Positions 40,201 to 48,700 of a stretch of DNA of 64,000 nt are shown in pieces (within the stretch, counting starts at the first letter, position 1; each line of letters starts with the position of its first letter). The notes under the pieces are model-generated. The model was not told the DNA's origin. It searched no databases and saw only the letters and a list, made by a program, of their open reading frames with translations. Source of the stretch: Phytophthora colocasiae (lineage: Eukaryota; Oomycota; Peronosporomycetes; Peronosporales; Peronosporaceae); assembly GCA_018806915.1 (NCBI GenBank), contig JAGKQI010000098.1, positions 3,348,001 to 3,412,000 of the forward strand. The letters run 5' to 3'. The translations under genes were made by a program, and so were the position numbers.

Positions 40201-43200
40201 CGTAGTCGTAGGAGCCTCCGTCGGCGCGTTCGTCCACCCCGTGCTTGACCCTGTGCTCGATCTCGAAGCAGACGTAGACGTAGTCGTAGGAGCCTCCGTC
40301 GGCGCGTTCGTCCACCCCGTGCTAGATCCAGCACTCGAACTAGAGCTCGACGTCGTCGTGGGAGTCTGCGTTGGCGCGTTCGTCTGCACTGGAGCATCAG
40401 TGCTTGACCCTGTGCTCGATCCCGAAGCAGACGTAGACGTAGTCGTAGGAGCCTCCGTCGGCGCGTTCGTCCACCCCGTGCTTGACCCTGTGCTCGATCC
40501 CGAAGCAGACGTAGACGTAGTCGTAGGAGCCTCCGTCGGCGCGTTCGTCCACCCCGTGCTAGATCCAGCACTCGAACTAGAGCTCGACGTCGTCGTGGGA
40601 GTCTGCGTTGGCGCGTTCGTCTGCACTGGAGCATCAGTGCTTGACCCTGTGCTCGAACCCCAAGCAGACGTAGACGTAGTCGTAGGAGCCTCTGTCGGCG
40701 CGTTCGTCCACCCCGTGTTAGATCCAGCACTCGAACTAGAGCTCGACGTCGTCGTGGGAGTCTGCGTTGACGCGTTCGTCCACCCCGTGCTTGACCCTGT
40801 GCTCGATCCCGAAGCAGACGTAGACGTAGTCGTAGGAGCCTCCGTCGGCGCGTTCGTCCACCCCGTGCTAGATCCAGCACTCGAACTAGAGCTCGACGTC
40901 GTCGTGGGAGTCTGCGTTGGCGCGTTCGTCTGCACTGGAGCATCAGTGCTTGACCCTGTGCTCGATCCCGAAGCAGACGTAGACGTAGTCGTAGGAGCCT
41001 CCGTCGGCGCGTTCGTCCACCCCGTGCTTGACCCTGTGCTCGATCCCGAAGCAGACGTAGACGTAGTCGTAGGAGCCTCCGTCGGCGCGTTCGTCCACCC
41101 CGTGCTTGACCCTGTGCTCGATCCCGAAGCAGACGTAGACGTAGTCGTAGGAGCCTCCGTCGGCGCGTTCGTCCACCCCGTGCTAGATCCAGCACTCGAA
41201 CTAGAGCTCGACGTCGTCGTGGGAGTCTGCGTTGGCGCGTTCGTCTGCACTGGAGCATCAGTGCTTGACCCTGTGCTCGAACCCGAAGCAGACGTAGACG
41301 TAGTCGTAGGAGCCTCCGTCGGCGCGTTCGTCCACCCCGTGTTAGATCCAGCACTCGAACTAGAGCTCGACGTCGTCGTGGGAGTCTGCGTTGACGCGTT
41401 CGTCCACCCCGTGCTTGACCCTGTGCTCGATCCCGAAGCAGACGTAGACGTAGTCGTAGGAGCCTCCGTCGGCGCGTTCGTCCACCCCGTGCTAGATCCA
41501 GCACTCGAACTAGAGCTCGACGTCGTCGTGGGAGTCTGCGTTGGCGCGTTCGTCTGCACTGGAGCATCAGTGCTTGACCCTGTGCTCGAACCCGAAGCAG
41601 ACGTAGACGTAGTCGTAGGAGCCTCCGTCGGCGCGTTCGTCCACCCCGTGCTTGACCCTGTGCTCGATCCCGAAGCAGACCTAGACGTAGTCGTAGGAGC
41701 CTCCGTCGGCGCGTTCGTCCACCCCGTGCTAGATCCAGCACTCGAACTAGAGCTCGACGTCGTCGTGGGAGTCTGCGTTGGCGCGTTCGTCTGCACTGGA
41801 GCATCAGTGCTTGACCCTGTGCTCGATCCCGAAGCAGACGTAGACGTAGTCGTAGGAGCCTCCGTCGGCGCGTTCGTCCACCCCGTGCTAGATCCAGCAC
41901 TCGAACTAGAGCTCGACGTCGTCGTGGGAGTCTGCGTTGGCGCGTTCGTCTGCACTGGAGCATCAGTGATTGACCCTGTGCTCGATCCCGAAGCAGACGT
42001 AGACGTAGTCGTAGGAGCCTCCGTCGGCGCGTTCGTCCACCCCGTGCTTGACCCTGTGCTCGATCCCGAAGCAGACGTAGACGTAGTCGTAGGAGCCTCC
42101 GTCGGCGCGTTTGTCTGCACTGGAGCATCAGTGATTGACCCTGTGCTCGATCCCGAAGCAGACGTAGACGTAGTCGTAGGAGCCTCAGTCGGCGCGTTCG
42201 TCCACCCCGTGCTTGATCCTGTGCACTCGAAGCTAAACGCTCGACGTCGTCGTGGGAGTCTGCGTTGGCGCGTTCGTCCACCCTGGAGCATCAGTGCTTG
42301 ATCCAGCACTCGAACTAGAGCTCGACGTCGTCGTGGAGTCTGCGTTGACGCGTTCGTCCACCCCGTGCTTGACCCTGTGCTCGATCCCGAAGCAGACGTA
42401 GACGTAGTCGTAGGAGCCTCCGTCGGCGCGTTCGTCCACCCCGTGCTAGATCCAGCACTCGAACTAGAGCTCGACGTCGTCGTGGGAGTCTGCGTTGGCG
42501 CGTTCGTCTGCACTGGAGCATCAGTGCTTGACCCTGTGCTCGATCCCGAAGCAGACGTAGACGTAGTCGTAGGAGCCTCCGTCGGCGCGTTCGTCCACCC
42601 CGTGCTAGATCCAGCACTCGAACTAGAGCTCGACGTCGTCGATGGAGTCTGCGTTGGCGCGTTCGTCTGCACTGGAGCATCAGTGATTGACCCTGTGCTC
42701 GATCCCGAAGCAGACGTAGACGTAGTCGTAGGAGCCTCCGTCGGCGCGTTCGTCCACCCCGTGCTTGACCCTGTGCTCGATCCCGAAGCAGACGTAGACG
42801 TAGTCGTAGGAGCCTCCGTCGGCGCGTTCGTCCACCCCGTGCTAGATCCAGCACTCGAACTAGAGCTCGACGTCGTCGTGGGAGTCTGCGTTGGCGCGTT
42901 CGTCCACCCCGTGCTTGACCCTGTGCTCGAACCCGAAGCAGACGTAGACGTAGTCGTAGGAGCCTCCGTCGGCGCGTTCGTCCACCCCGTGCTAGATCCA
43001 GCACTCGAACTAGAGCTCGACGTCGTCGTGGGAGTCTGCGTTGGCGCGTTTGTCTGCACTGGAGCATCAGTGATTGACCCTGTGCTCGATCCCGAAGCAG
43101 ACGTAGACGTAGTCGTAGGAGCCTCTGTCGGCGCGTTCGTCCACCCCGTGCTTGACCCTGTGCTCGATCCCGAAGCAAACGTAGACGTAGTCGTAGGAGC

Positions 43201-44532
43201 CTCCGTCGGCGCGTTCGTCCACCCCGTGCTAGATCCAGCACTCGAACTAGAGCTCGACGTCGTCGTGGGAGTCTGCGTTGGCGCGTTCGTCTGCACTGGA
43301 GCATCAGTGCTTGACCCTGTGCTCGAACCTGAAGCAGACGTAGACGTAGTCGTAGGAGCCTCTGTCGGCGCGTTCGTCCACCCCGTGCTTGACCCTGTGC
43401 TCGATCCCGAAGCAGACGTAGACGTAGTCGTAGGAGCCTCCGTCGGCGCGTTCGTCCACCCCGTGCTAGATCCAGCACTCGAACTAGAGCTCGACGTCGT
43501 CGTAGGAGCCTCCGTCGGCGCGTTCGTCCACCCCGTGCTTGACCCTGTGCTCGATCCCGAAGCAGACGTAGACGTAGTCGTAGGAGCCTCCGTCGGCGCG
43601 TTCGTCCACCCCGTGCTAGATCCAGCACTCGAACCAGAGCTCGTCGCCGTGGGAGTCTGCGTTGGCGCGTTTGTCTGCACTGGAGCATCCGTGCTGGAGC
43701 CGGTGCTTGATCTCGCAAATGAACTAGTGGTTTCTGGGGTATTTGTTCCAGATGATTCGTGTGAAGCAGAGCCACCTGATGACTGTGCTCTTGATTCGAA
43801 CGGCGATAACGTCCGTGATGTATAGGTCGATCCTGATGTAGAAGCAGAAGCTGAGGTCGATCCAGAAGGTTCGGTTGTAGGAATGCTCGTCCATGGCGAC
43901 GATGTCGTCGCCTCCGGAGTCTGGGTCGTAGAACTCGGAGTGTAGCTCGAACTAGAGCCCGTACTAGAACCTAGAGAGGTCGACCCCGTGTCTGATGTAG
44001 GAGCATTCGTCAATGGCGGCTGTGTCGTCGCTTCTGGTGTCCTAGTTGTGGCGCTGGGTGTCTGTGTAGTTGATTCAGGCGTCTGTGTCGTCGACTCTGG
44101 TGCCTGTGTTGCTGTTCCTGAGTTTGACGCGCTCGCGCTATGGCTTGCGCTACTAGATATCGGCGCTGTTGTCTCAGGCGTGGTAGTACCTGTAGTTCCT
44201 CCACTTGCGCTGCTATCTCCTGTCGTTGAGCTGCCCGAACTGGGCGCGTTTGTCCACTCAGGCGTCTTGGTCGTCGCATTAGGCGTCTCCGTCGGACTGG
44301 AACTAGATTCGGAGTCTGGACTCGATGTGGAACTTTCCCCGACACTCCCATCACCACTAGTGCTTTCGCTGGAGTCTGCGAGGCGAACACTCGCCTCGAG
44401 CCACCTGTAGTCAACGTTTTGCTCAGCCGTCGTGAGGCCCGTCGAGCATACTGCAACGGCAATCGCGACAGCTACCACAAGGCCTGTCGTGAGTGCTCGC
44501 CTCCTAGAATTCCACCGCCGTCTCCTCTCCAT
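34249..44532 (-). CDS. Giant mucin-like protein with FLC/TRP-like membrane domain
   Basis: One uninterrupted exon encodes 3427 aa. A signal peptide (ALTTGLVVAVAIAVAV) leads into about 2850 residues rich in Ser, Thr and Pro, probably heavily O-glycosylated. Residues about 280-2290 are a tandem array of 24-27-residue modules (GWTNAPTEAPTTTSTSAS, DAPVQTNAPTQTP types). The C-terminal 500 residues have multiple membrane helices (about 2910-3310) with DFTDSFSFANMHISS and RRLQLIILTGIVAFADRIGI, resembling fungal FLC/Pkd2 TRP-like proteins. A Ser/Gly/Tyr-rich tail follows. It probably sits at the plasma membrane or wall; channel activity is inference. A local double frameshift lies at about 42230-42335. 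The 45.8-50.1 kb gene is its paralogue. Confidence 0.82.
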   Translation of the reverse strand: MERRRRWNSRRRALTTGLVVAVAIAVAVCSTGLTTAEQNVDYRWLEASVRLADSSESTSGDGSVGESSTSSPDSESSSSPTETPNATTKTPEWTNAPSSGSSTTGDSSASGGTTGTTTPETTAPISSSASHSASASNSGTATQAPESTTQTPESTTQTPSATTRTPEATTQPPLTNAPTSDTGSTSLGSSTGSSSSYTPSSTTQTPEATTSSPWTSIPTTEPSGSTSASASTSGSTYTSRTLSPFESRAQSSGGSASHESSGTNTPETTSSFARSSTGSSTDAPVQTNAPTQTPTATSSGSSAGSSTGWTNAPTEAPTTTSTSASGSSTGSSTGWTNAPTEAPTTTSSSSSSAGSSTGWTNAPTEAPTTTSTSASGSSTGSSTGWTNAPTEAPTTTSTSASGSSTGSSTDAPVQTNAPTQTPTTTSSSSSSAGSSTGWTNAPTEAPTTTSTFASGSSTGSSTGWTNAPTEAPTTTSTSASGSSTGSITDAPVQTNAPTQTPTTTSSSSSSAGSSTGWTNAPTEAPTTTSTSASGSSTGSSTGWTNAPTQTPTTTSSSSSSAGSSTGWTNAPTEAPTTTSTSASGSSTGSSTGWTNAPTEAPTTTSTSASGSSTGSITDAPVQTNAPTQTPSTTSSSSSSAGSSTGWTNAPTEAPTTTSTSASGSSTGSSTDAPVQTNAPTQTPTTTSSSSSSAGSSTGWTNAPTEAPTTTSTSASGSSTGSSTGWTNASTQTPRRRRALVRVLDQALMLQGGRTRQRRLPRRRRAFSFECTGSSTGWTNAPTEAPTTTSTSASGSSTGSITDAPVQTNAPTEAPTTTSTSASGSSTGSSTGWTNAPTEAPTTTSTSASGSSTGSITDAPVQTNAPTQTPTTTSSSSSSAGSSTGWTNAPTEAPTTTSTSASGSSTGSSTDAPVQTNAPTQTPTTTSSSSSSAGSSTGWTNAPTEAPTTTSRSASGSSTGSSTGWTNAPTEAPTTTSTSASGSSTGSSTDAPVQTNAPTQTPTTTSSSSSSAGSSTGWTNAPTEAPTTTSTSASGSSTGSSTGWTNASTQTPTTTSSSSSSAGSNTGWTNAPTEAPTTTSTSASGSSTGSSTDAPVQTNAPTQTPTTTSSSSSSAGSSTGWTNAPTEAPTTTSTSASGSSTGSSTGWTNAPTEAPTTTSTSASGSSTGSSTGWTNAPTEAPTTTSTSASGSSTGSSTDAPVQTNAPTQTPTTTSSSSSSAGSSTGWTNAPTEAPTTTSTSASGSSTGSSTGWTNASTQTPTTTSSSSSSAGSNTGWTNAPTEAPTTTSTSAWGSSTGSSTDAPVQTNAPTQTPTTTSSSSSSAGSSTGWTNAPTEAPTTTSTSASGSSTGSSTGWTNAPTEAPTTTSTSASGSSTGSSTDAPVQTNAPTQTPTTTSSSSSSAGSSTGWTNAPTEAPTTTSTSASRSSTGSSTGWTNAPTEAPTTTSTSASGSSTGSSTDAPVQTNAPTQTPTTTSSSSSSAGSSTGWTNAPTEAPTTTSTSASGSSTGSSTGWTNAPTQTPTTTSSSSSSAGSSTGWTNAPTEAPTTTSTSASGSGTGSSTGWTNAPTEAPTTTSTSASGSSTGSITDAPVQTNAPTQTPTTTSSSSSSAGSSTGWTNAPTEAPTTTSTSASGSSTGSSTGWTNASTQTPTTTSSSSSSAGSSTGWTNAPTEAPTTTSTSASGSSTGSSTGWTNAPTQTPTTTSSFSSSAGSSTGWTNAPTQAPTTTSTSASGSSTGSSTGWTNAPTEAPTSTSTSASGSSTGPITDAPVQTNAPTQAPTTTSTSASGSSTGSSTGSSTGFSTDAPVQTNAPTQTPTTTSSSSSSAGSSTGWTNAPTEAPTTTSTSASGSSTGSSTGWTNASTQTPTTTSSSSSSAGSSTGWTNAPTEAPTTTSTSASGSSTGSSTDAPVQTNAPTQTPTTTSSSSSSAGSSTGWTNAPTEAPTTTSTSASGSSTGSSTGWTNAPTEAPTTTSTSASGSSTGSSTDAPVQTNAPTQTPTTTSSSSSSAGSSTGWTNAPTEAPTTTSTSASGSSTGSSTGWTNAPTEAPTTTSTSASGSSTGSSTDAPVQTNAPTQTPTTTSSSSSSAGSSTGWTNAPTEAPTTTSTSASGSSTGSSTGWTNAPTQTPTTTSSSSSSAGSSTGWTNAPTEAPTTTSTSASRSSTGSSTGWTNAPTEAPTSTSTSASGSSTGSSTGWTNAPTEAPTSTSTSASGSSTGPITDAPVQTNAPTQAPTTTSTSASGSSTGSSTGSSTGFSTDAPVQTNAPTQTPTTTSSSSSSAGSSTGWTNAPTNAPASTEDPSESSVSGSNANAPVTSVPTTDFPTETPSTMSTSGSGSSGAPIWTDAPTNVPVPTEPPTLAPLPTESPIDTSVAGSNANAPVNTNAPTEPPTDPSVTFTPSTEVPTETPSTMSSSGSGPTEAPEAPTNAPVPTEAPTNAPTNAPVRTEEPTNAPTSVPVPTEAPTNAPSPTEVPRTELPTTWAPETEKHTRIPATNAPETVAPTATSTSGSSDETPAPLPATATPVPSTAPPVPTTPVPTPEPTPEPTPWSPPPIPSNPTTVSPTPSESSGSDSVSSSTDTGSSDALSPSESSQSSESSNSAEDVTYSPPPVTSTPQTQAPTTTPTTTAPPSGSSASSSKTEVTSSSGSATTTSASESSSGSSDTTWSPPPVTNAPQPTTAPSTTAPPTSGSTMSSSGSGATASSGSSDSPTPGTDTASSESASSGTSTDESTPSPAPVTRAPTVTTDSAEASDSGNDISQTAQTSDSSASDSTTPSPAPVTRTPTSGAILTMPPSAATSDSMGTVIPADTSDIDNSAAEAVTKQTDSGSSDDNKNTINGNDMVLLGDTGSTLVYTDGSKITTFEKYNRGDGDLQSLENASGSYSNIVVGGGNRANLPPGASISLSTTSQEVQNALLYASYALGIVSAVLLMFFHVLALQRPPWLGGSSGSDSQEGENSRPNMGWFTPNVWELAVVVGYIQHVNSISMLDLTKAPQIVLDFTDSFSFANMHISSVTTTAASEASRRLQLIILTGIVAFADRIGIAEDEALMTAFWFFLAVAAAVIVLFLMAAGCAYYRHRMSVDTWSAFWPTELRKSFAMCVVGLGVALWMLSVFPLVSMSSYELVMELRYRVGIGLAVALFSLWAVVVGGLCYAFVSVRAIPMNDAFRFKHFAVWGPLYGDSKMAFRYFFVVTVSFQILLGVVTGAVSGVPTQLVALMVMHLLFVVVALIIRPFAARWVLGVVVSLRIVAIINLLACFAFLTSSELSMSWRGIVAQGFVVFNAIVFFLFFARYVAMFVLVLKRWSGFTHRESLMHSQQSYEMEQQIAGSSSNDQTPVFLTYNVREHHQLNDGGRFVTSGAGFAPSRGPGSGGYSSGYSSGYSSDRYAPTPTYSSGSSSDRRYATPTGSSGYSSGSRGHGQSRGAPRFYQ
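37670..43720 (-). repeat. 6-kb coding minisatellite
   Basis: About 80 in-frame units of mainly 72-81 bp (for example exactly 78 bp between 41023 and 41101) alternate between several module types. All are multiples of three, so the minus-strand frame stays open through changes in copy number. Near-identity between distant units indicates ongoing unequal exchange or conversion. Because the array is low-complexity and free of stops in several frames, it also creates long false ORFs on both strands. Confidence 0.95.
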
Positions 44533-45790
44533 CCTGTCGAATAAGTTAGTGCCTGCGCGCGCGAATATCCCGCTCTGTTCTGTCCTGTGCGTTTGTTTTC
44601 CCTATCTCTTCTTGCCTATTCGATTCTCGTTAATATCCTGTGACGCCCTTGGCCTGTCAGCTGAACGATGGCGCCGACCGGAGGCTGGCGTTACGCTGTC
44701 GCTGACTGACTGTCGCGCGTGAAAGGGAACTGCACGGCGCGATGCCGTTTGCTCTCGTGTCGTGCGCTTACCTGCCGAAAACGCACCACACGCGGACTGG
44801 CCCTTGTGGCTGCCGCCATGTGTGCACCGCCTCTACAGTCACGGCTGTTACGCGAGACTCTCACGCCGACGCTGGATATGGTGCATATCGCAAAGAAAGA
44901 ACGCTATGCCAAGTACATATGCCACAATGTTTTTGGCATGTGTACATGTAGCAGACCACTACAAGCACGGACACGATCGCCTTCTTCAGAAGACGAGGAC
45001 TCGTACCTTTAGTCCGTATCGGAGACTTCGCATGAAGATAATATGCCTATCTTTATCTTTTGAATGCCACTTGAGTGCGTGTAAGTAGGAATAAGGAGTT
45101 AAGTGCTCAAGCCAACATCGATGCTGCAGCTTGCAGTAAGATCACTGCCACAAATAGTGAATGTGCACCAACTCTATCGCTGACTCGTTTCAAACTGGGC
45201 ACGATAGAAGATGGGAATGTGAGTTCAGCGCTATACAAACGCCAATACGAGGCCGGACCAAAGTTGCAACATGCAAGCAAGCTGTTTGTTGAGAAGTATG
45301 AAGGGGTGACGGAACGACCACTTCCGGCCTCTGAGCTCGACGACTGCACGATGTGTCTTGTTGACTCGATCTTTGATCGGAGCCATGATGGCCAGGCCAA
45401 GCCATCGTCAATATGGAATGCCTTCCGTTCTGTACTGTAGTTTTACCGTAACGCTGCCTCCGTGTCGAAGGTGTCGGCGACCTGAAGTCCTGAAGTAGCG
45501 CGGAGGTGTAAGTAAAGTTGCGTGCACTCAAGGCGGCTCGCCATGCACTTGTAGGTATCCAGCAGCAGTTTACATTTTATCCGTGACATGGCGAAACGAT
45601 CAGGGTGGACTTTCCCCTTGGAGAATGAGCAACAATCGTGATAACCCCAGCAGTGCTCCAGCACGCAAACACAAGCAAGAAGAGCAAACGCTATACCATT
45701 GTCTTTATATCCCTCTAAGGGCAGAAAACCAAAATTGAATTGTCAAAAGAGCTAGTTACGTAGATCTCCTTCAGCCGTTTACACCCCCAC
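44533..45790. other. Spacer between the two mucin-like genes
   Basis: 1.26 kb upstream of the giant gene and downstream of its paralogue. Apart from one weak ORF (45075-45440 +) nothing coding is convincing. The first 60 bp upstream of the giant gene start are pyrimidine-rich, as expected of an oomycete core promoter. Confidence 0.45.
45075..45440 (+). CDS. Uncertain ORF
   Basis: About 120 codons, opening with a GTG and without an in-frame ATG near the start, so it could only be a terminal exon. It reads as soluble, mixed-charge protein (for example TRFKLGTIEDGNVSSALYKR) ending WNAFRSVL. No domain is recognised and no clear upstream exon can be joined to it. It may be a chance ORF. Confidence 0.22.
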   Translation: MRVSRNKELSAQANIDAAACSKITATNSECAPTLSLTRFKLGTIEDGNVSSALYKRQYEAGPKLQHASKLFVEKYEGVTERPLPASELDDCTMCLVDSIFDRSHDGQAKPSSIWNAFRSVL

Positions 45791-48700
45791 TCAAAAGCCG
45801 ATCTCGTACTTGCGAGCCAGCTGCTGCTGGTACTGCGCATCCGAGCCGAAAGACGGTGCCATTGACTGCTGCGAAGACGCCTGGCCGTACGACATGACAG
45901 AGCTCTGGTACGATGGCTGAATCGACTGCATCGAAGAGCCCGCGGGCATCGACAGCGTAGCACCGTTCGAAGACTGATTGAGTCTGCTTTGGTTCAGTCG
46001 GCTGCCATTCATGCCGTTGGCAGTGAACTGGCTGGCCCAGAGCTCCGACTCCGTGTCCGTCTGCGGGTCATACTTGATCACCGAGTTGCTGCGACGCGAG
46101 TCGTCATTCGAACGCACCATCCACGCGCGGATGTAAGTGCTGAAGACGATGAGCTGGCGCACAAACCAGACCAGAATCACGATCGAGTTGATACCGATGT
46201 AAGCCTGAGCGATGCGCGTGCGCGCCGTGGCGGACATAGTGTTCGAGTTCAGGAACGCCAAGGCCAGGCCAAAGTTCAGGATCTTGAGCAAACCCAGCGC
46301 GTACGTGATGCGAAGCACCATTTGGTCGGCGAACGGCGACATGATGAACACGCAGGCAAGGTACAGTGCTTGGATGCCCATGACCACAATGAGCTGCGTC
46401 GGGTCGCCCGACACGCAGCCCACGAGAATGCCAGTCGTGATCTGTACCACTACGTCGATCACGAAGAACATTCGGCTGCGATACGTGTACTCGCAGTAGA
46501 GCGAACCCCACGTAGCCAGGTTCTCGAACTGTTCTAGCTCATCCTTGGTCTTGTGCATGATCACACGTCCAGCAACAGCAAGCACGCCGAAGCACACCAG
46601 GACCAGCGCAATGATCGCCACGACCAGCGAGTCCGCCACAGTCGAAGCCTGCACCTCCATTGAGATCTCGAAAGACGCTAGCATGCTCAGCGGGAAAAGA
46701 GCAAAGTACCAAACCAGCACACCCAGTCCGAGCGCACGGATAGACACACTGCGAAGGCGGTGTACGCCAGAAGTGTAGCTATTCAGGTCAGACGACTCGT
46801 CCAGCGCGCGCTCAGCTTTGCGCTTCGCAAGTACGGCCAACACCAAGAAGACGACAATGAGAATACCCATGATCACAGCGAAACCAATGGCTCCATGGGT
46901 CAGGATACTCTCTTCCGAGATACCAATACGATCAGAGTACGACACAAGGCCTCCGAGAACAATTGTCTCTAGACGACGAGAAACCGAATCACTGGAAGAA
47001 GAGTCCTGAATCAGGAAGTTACTCCACGCGAACGAGTCTGTGTAGTCCCACAGGAAGTACGGGGTCTTGAGAAGCGTAAGCTCAGACGTCGCCTGCATCT
47101 GCTGCAAGTAGCCCACGTAAAACAGGAACTCCCACGTATTTGGGCTCCACGCGGCGTTGACCCACAGAAGGTTGGCATCAAGAGAGACGAAGTGAAAGAA
47201 GAGAAGCAGAGCCACCGAAATACCAGCAAATGCCACTGACGCATAGCGCAAGAACTCGTGAAAACCAGCCGCAGTCGATGACAGCACATCGCTGTCCTCC
47301 GTGTCCACGTACGTGTTCCGACCTCCAATCACGTTGGCATTCGCGGCAGCAGTACTGCCAGACGTGGCCGTCTTCCCTCGGACGTACGTCACCAGGTCCT
47401 CCGAGTCACTTTCACCAGTATCTCCAGCAATGTTTAGTACAACCGGCTTCTCAGTCTTCGAAGTTTCTTCAGGGATGGCGAAAGGATCGTACGACCCGCT
47501 CTTAGCCGTGATCGGCGTAGCAGAAGCATTATACATGATCACATCCGACTGAGTCTGGTCCTTTTGAGCTGACGCGTCCTGTTCGTCCTCGCTGCCCGAG
47601 TTCGTCTCAATGGCAATAGGCGACTTAGTTGCCGAAGGGGTCTTGGTTACAGGTTCAGGAGACTCCGTAGTCTCATCACCAGATCCGGTCGGCGTTGCTG
47701 TGACGGGGGGTGGTGATTCAGTGATTTCACTCGTAGAACCCGACGAGCTGTCGCCAGCAGGCGTCTCCGTTGAAGGCGTTGCAGTCGAAGGGGTCTCCGT
47801 CGAAGGCGTATCAGTAGCAGGGCTCTCAGTTCCCGGTGTCTGAGTAACTGGGCTCTCAGTTCCCGGAGTCAGAGTAACTGGGCTCTCAGTTCCCGGAGTC
47901 AGAGTAATCGGGCTCTCAGTTCCCGGAGTCAGAGTAATCGGGCTCTCAGTTCCCGGTGTCTGAGTAACTGGGCTCTCAGTTCCCGGAGTCAGAGTAACTG
48001 GGCTCTCAGTTCCCGGAGTCAGAGTAACTGGGCTCTCAGTTCCCGGAGTCAGAGTAATCGGGCTCTCAGTTCCCGGAGTCAGAGTAATCGGGCTCTCAGT
48101 TCCCGGAGTCAGAGTAATCGGGCTCTCAGTTCCTGGGGTCAGAGTTATCGGACTTTCGGTTCCGGGTGTAAGTGTAATCGGGCTCTCGGTCCCAGGTGTC
48201 AAAGTAATGGGGCTCTCGGTTCCAGGCGTCAAAGTAATGGGGCTCTCGGTTCCAGGCGTCAAAGTTACTGGCGAATCAGTAGATGGGATCAGAGTAATCG
48301 GCGAGTCGGTCGACGGGATCAATGTAAGCGGCGAATCCGTCGTAGAAGGAGCCGTCGTGACACTGGGGATCAACGTCGTGATATCCGGCAAGATCGTTGC
48401 TGGTGAAGGCGCGACCGTAGGAGCCGACGTCAGCAGGTCCGTGACCGGTGTCAGTACTGATGTAGCCACAGGGGTAGAAGTCGTGGAAGGAGCAGTTGTC
48501 TCTGTTGACGGTGCCGTTGTAGCCGTAGCAGACGTAGGAGCTGGGGTTAGCAGGTCTGTAATCGGCGTTAGAACCGACGTAGCAACTGGTGTAGACGTCG
48601 TTGAGGGACCTAAAGTAGCCGTTGATGGTGTCGTCGTGGCCGTAGGCGCGTCAGTTGTCGGGGCCGTCGTCAGCAGGTCTGTTACAGGAGACAGGATCGA

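Noticed and set aside
37395..42281. 1628-codon alternative minus-strand ORF rich in Arg and Leu
   Set aside because: Same array read in another frame of the coding strand. The main frame extends on both sides into a signal peptide and membrane domain; this one does not.
36800..42301. 1833-codon plus-strand ORF antisense to the giant mucin-like gene
   Set aside because: It exists only because the repeat has no stops when read in reverse. It is Val/Asp/Pro repeats without signal peptide or folded domain and ends where the repeat is disrupted.
42315..43825. Further 486-codon ORFs on both strands
   Set aside because: Repeat-frame artefacts of the same minisatellite.
47821..48270. CRISPR-like array
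   Set aside because: Units are contiguous 30-bp coding repeats without spacers in a eukaryotic gene.
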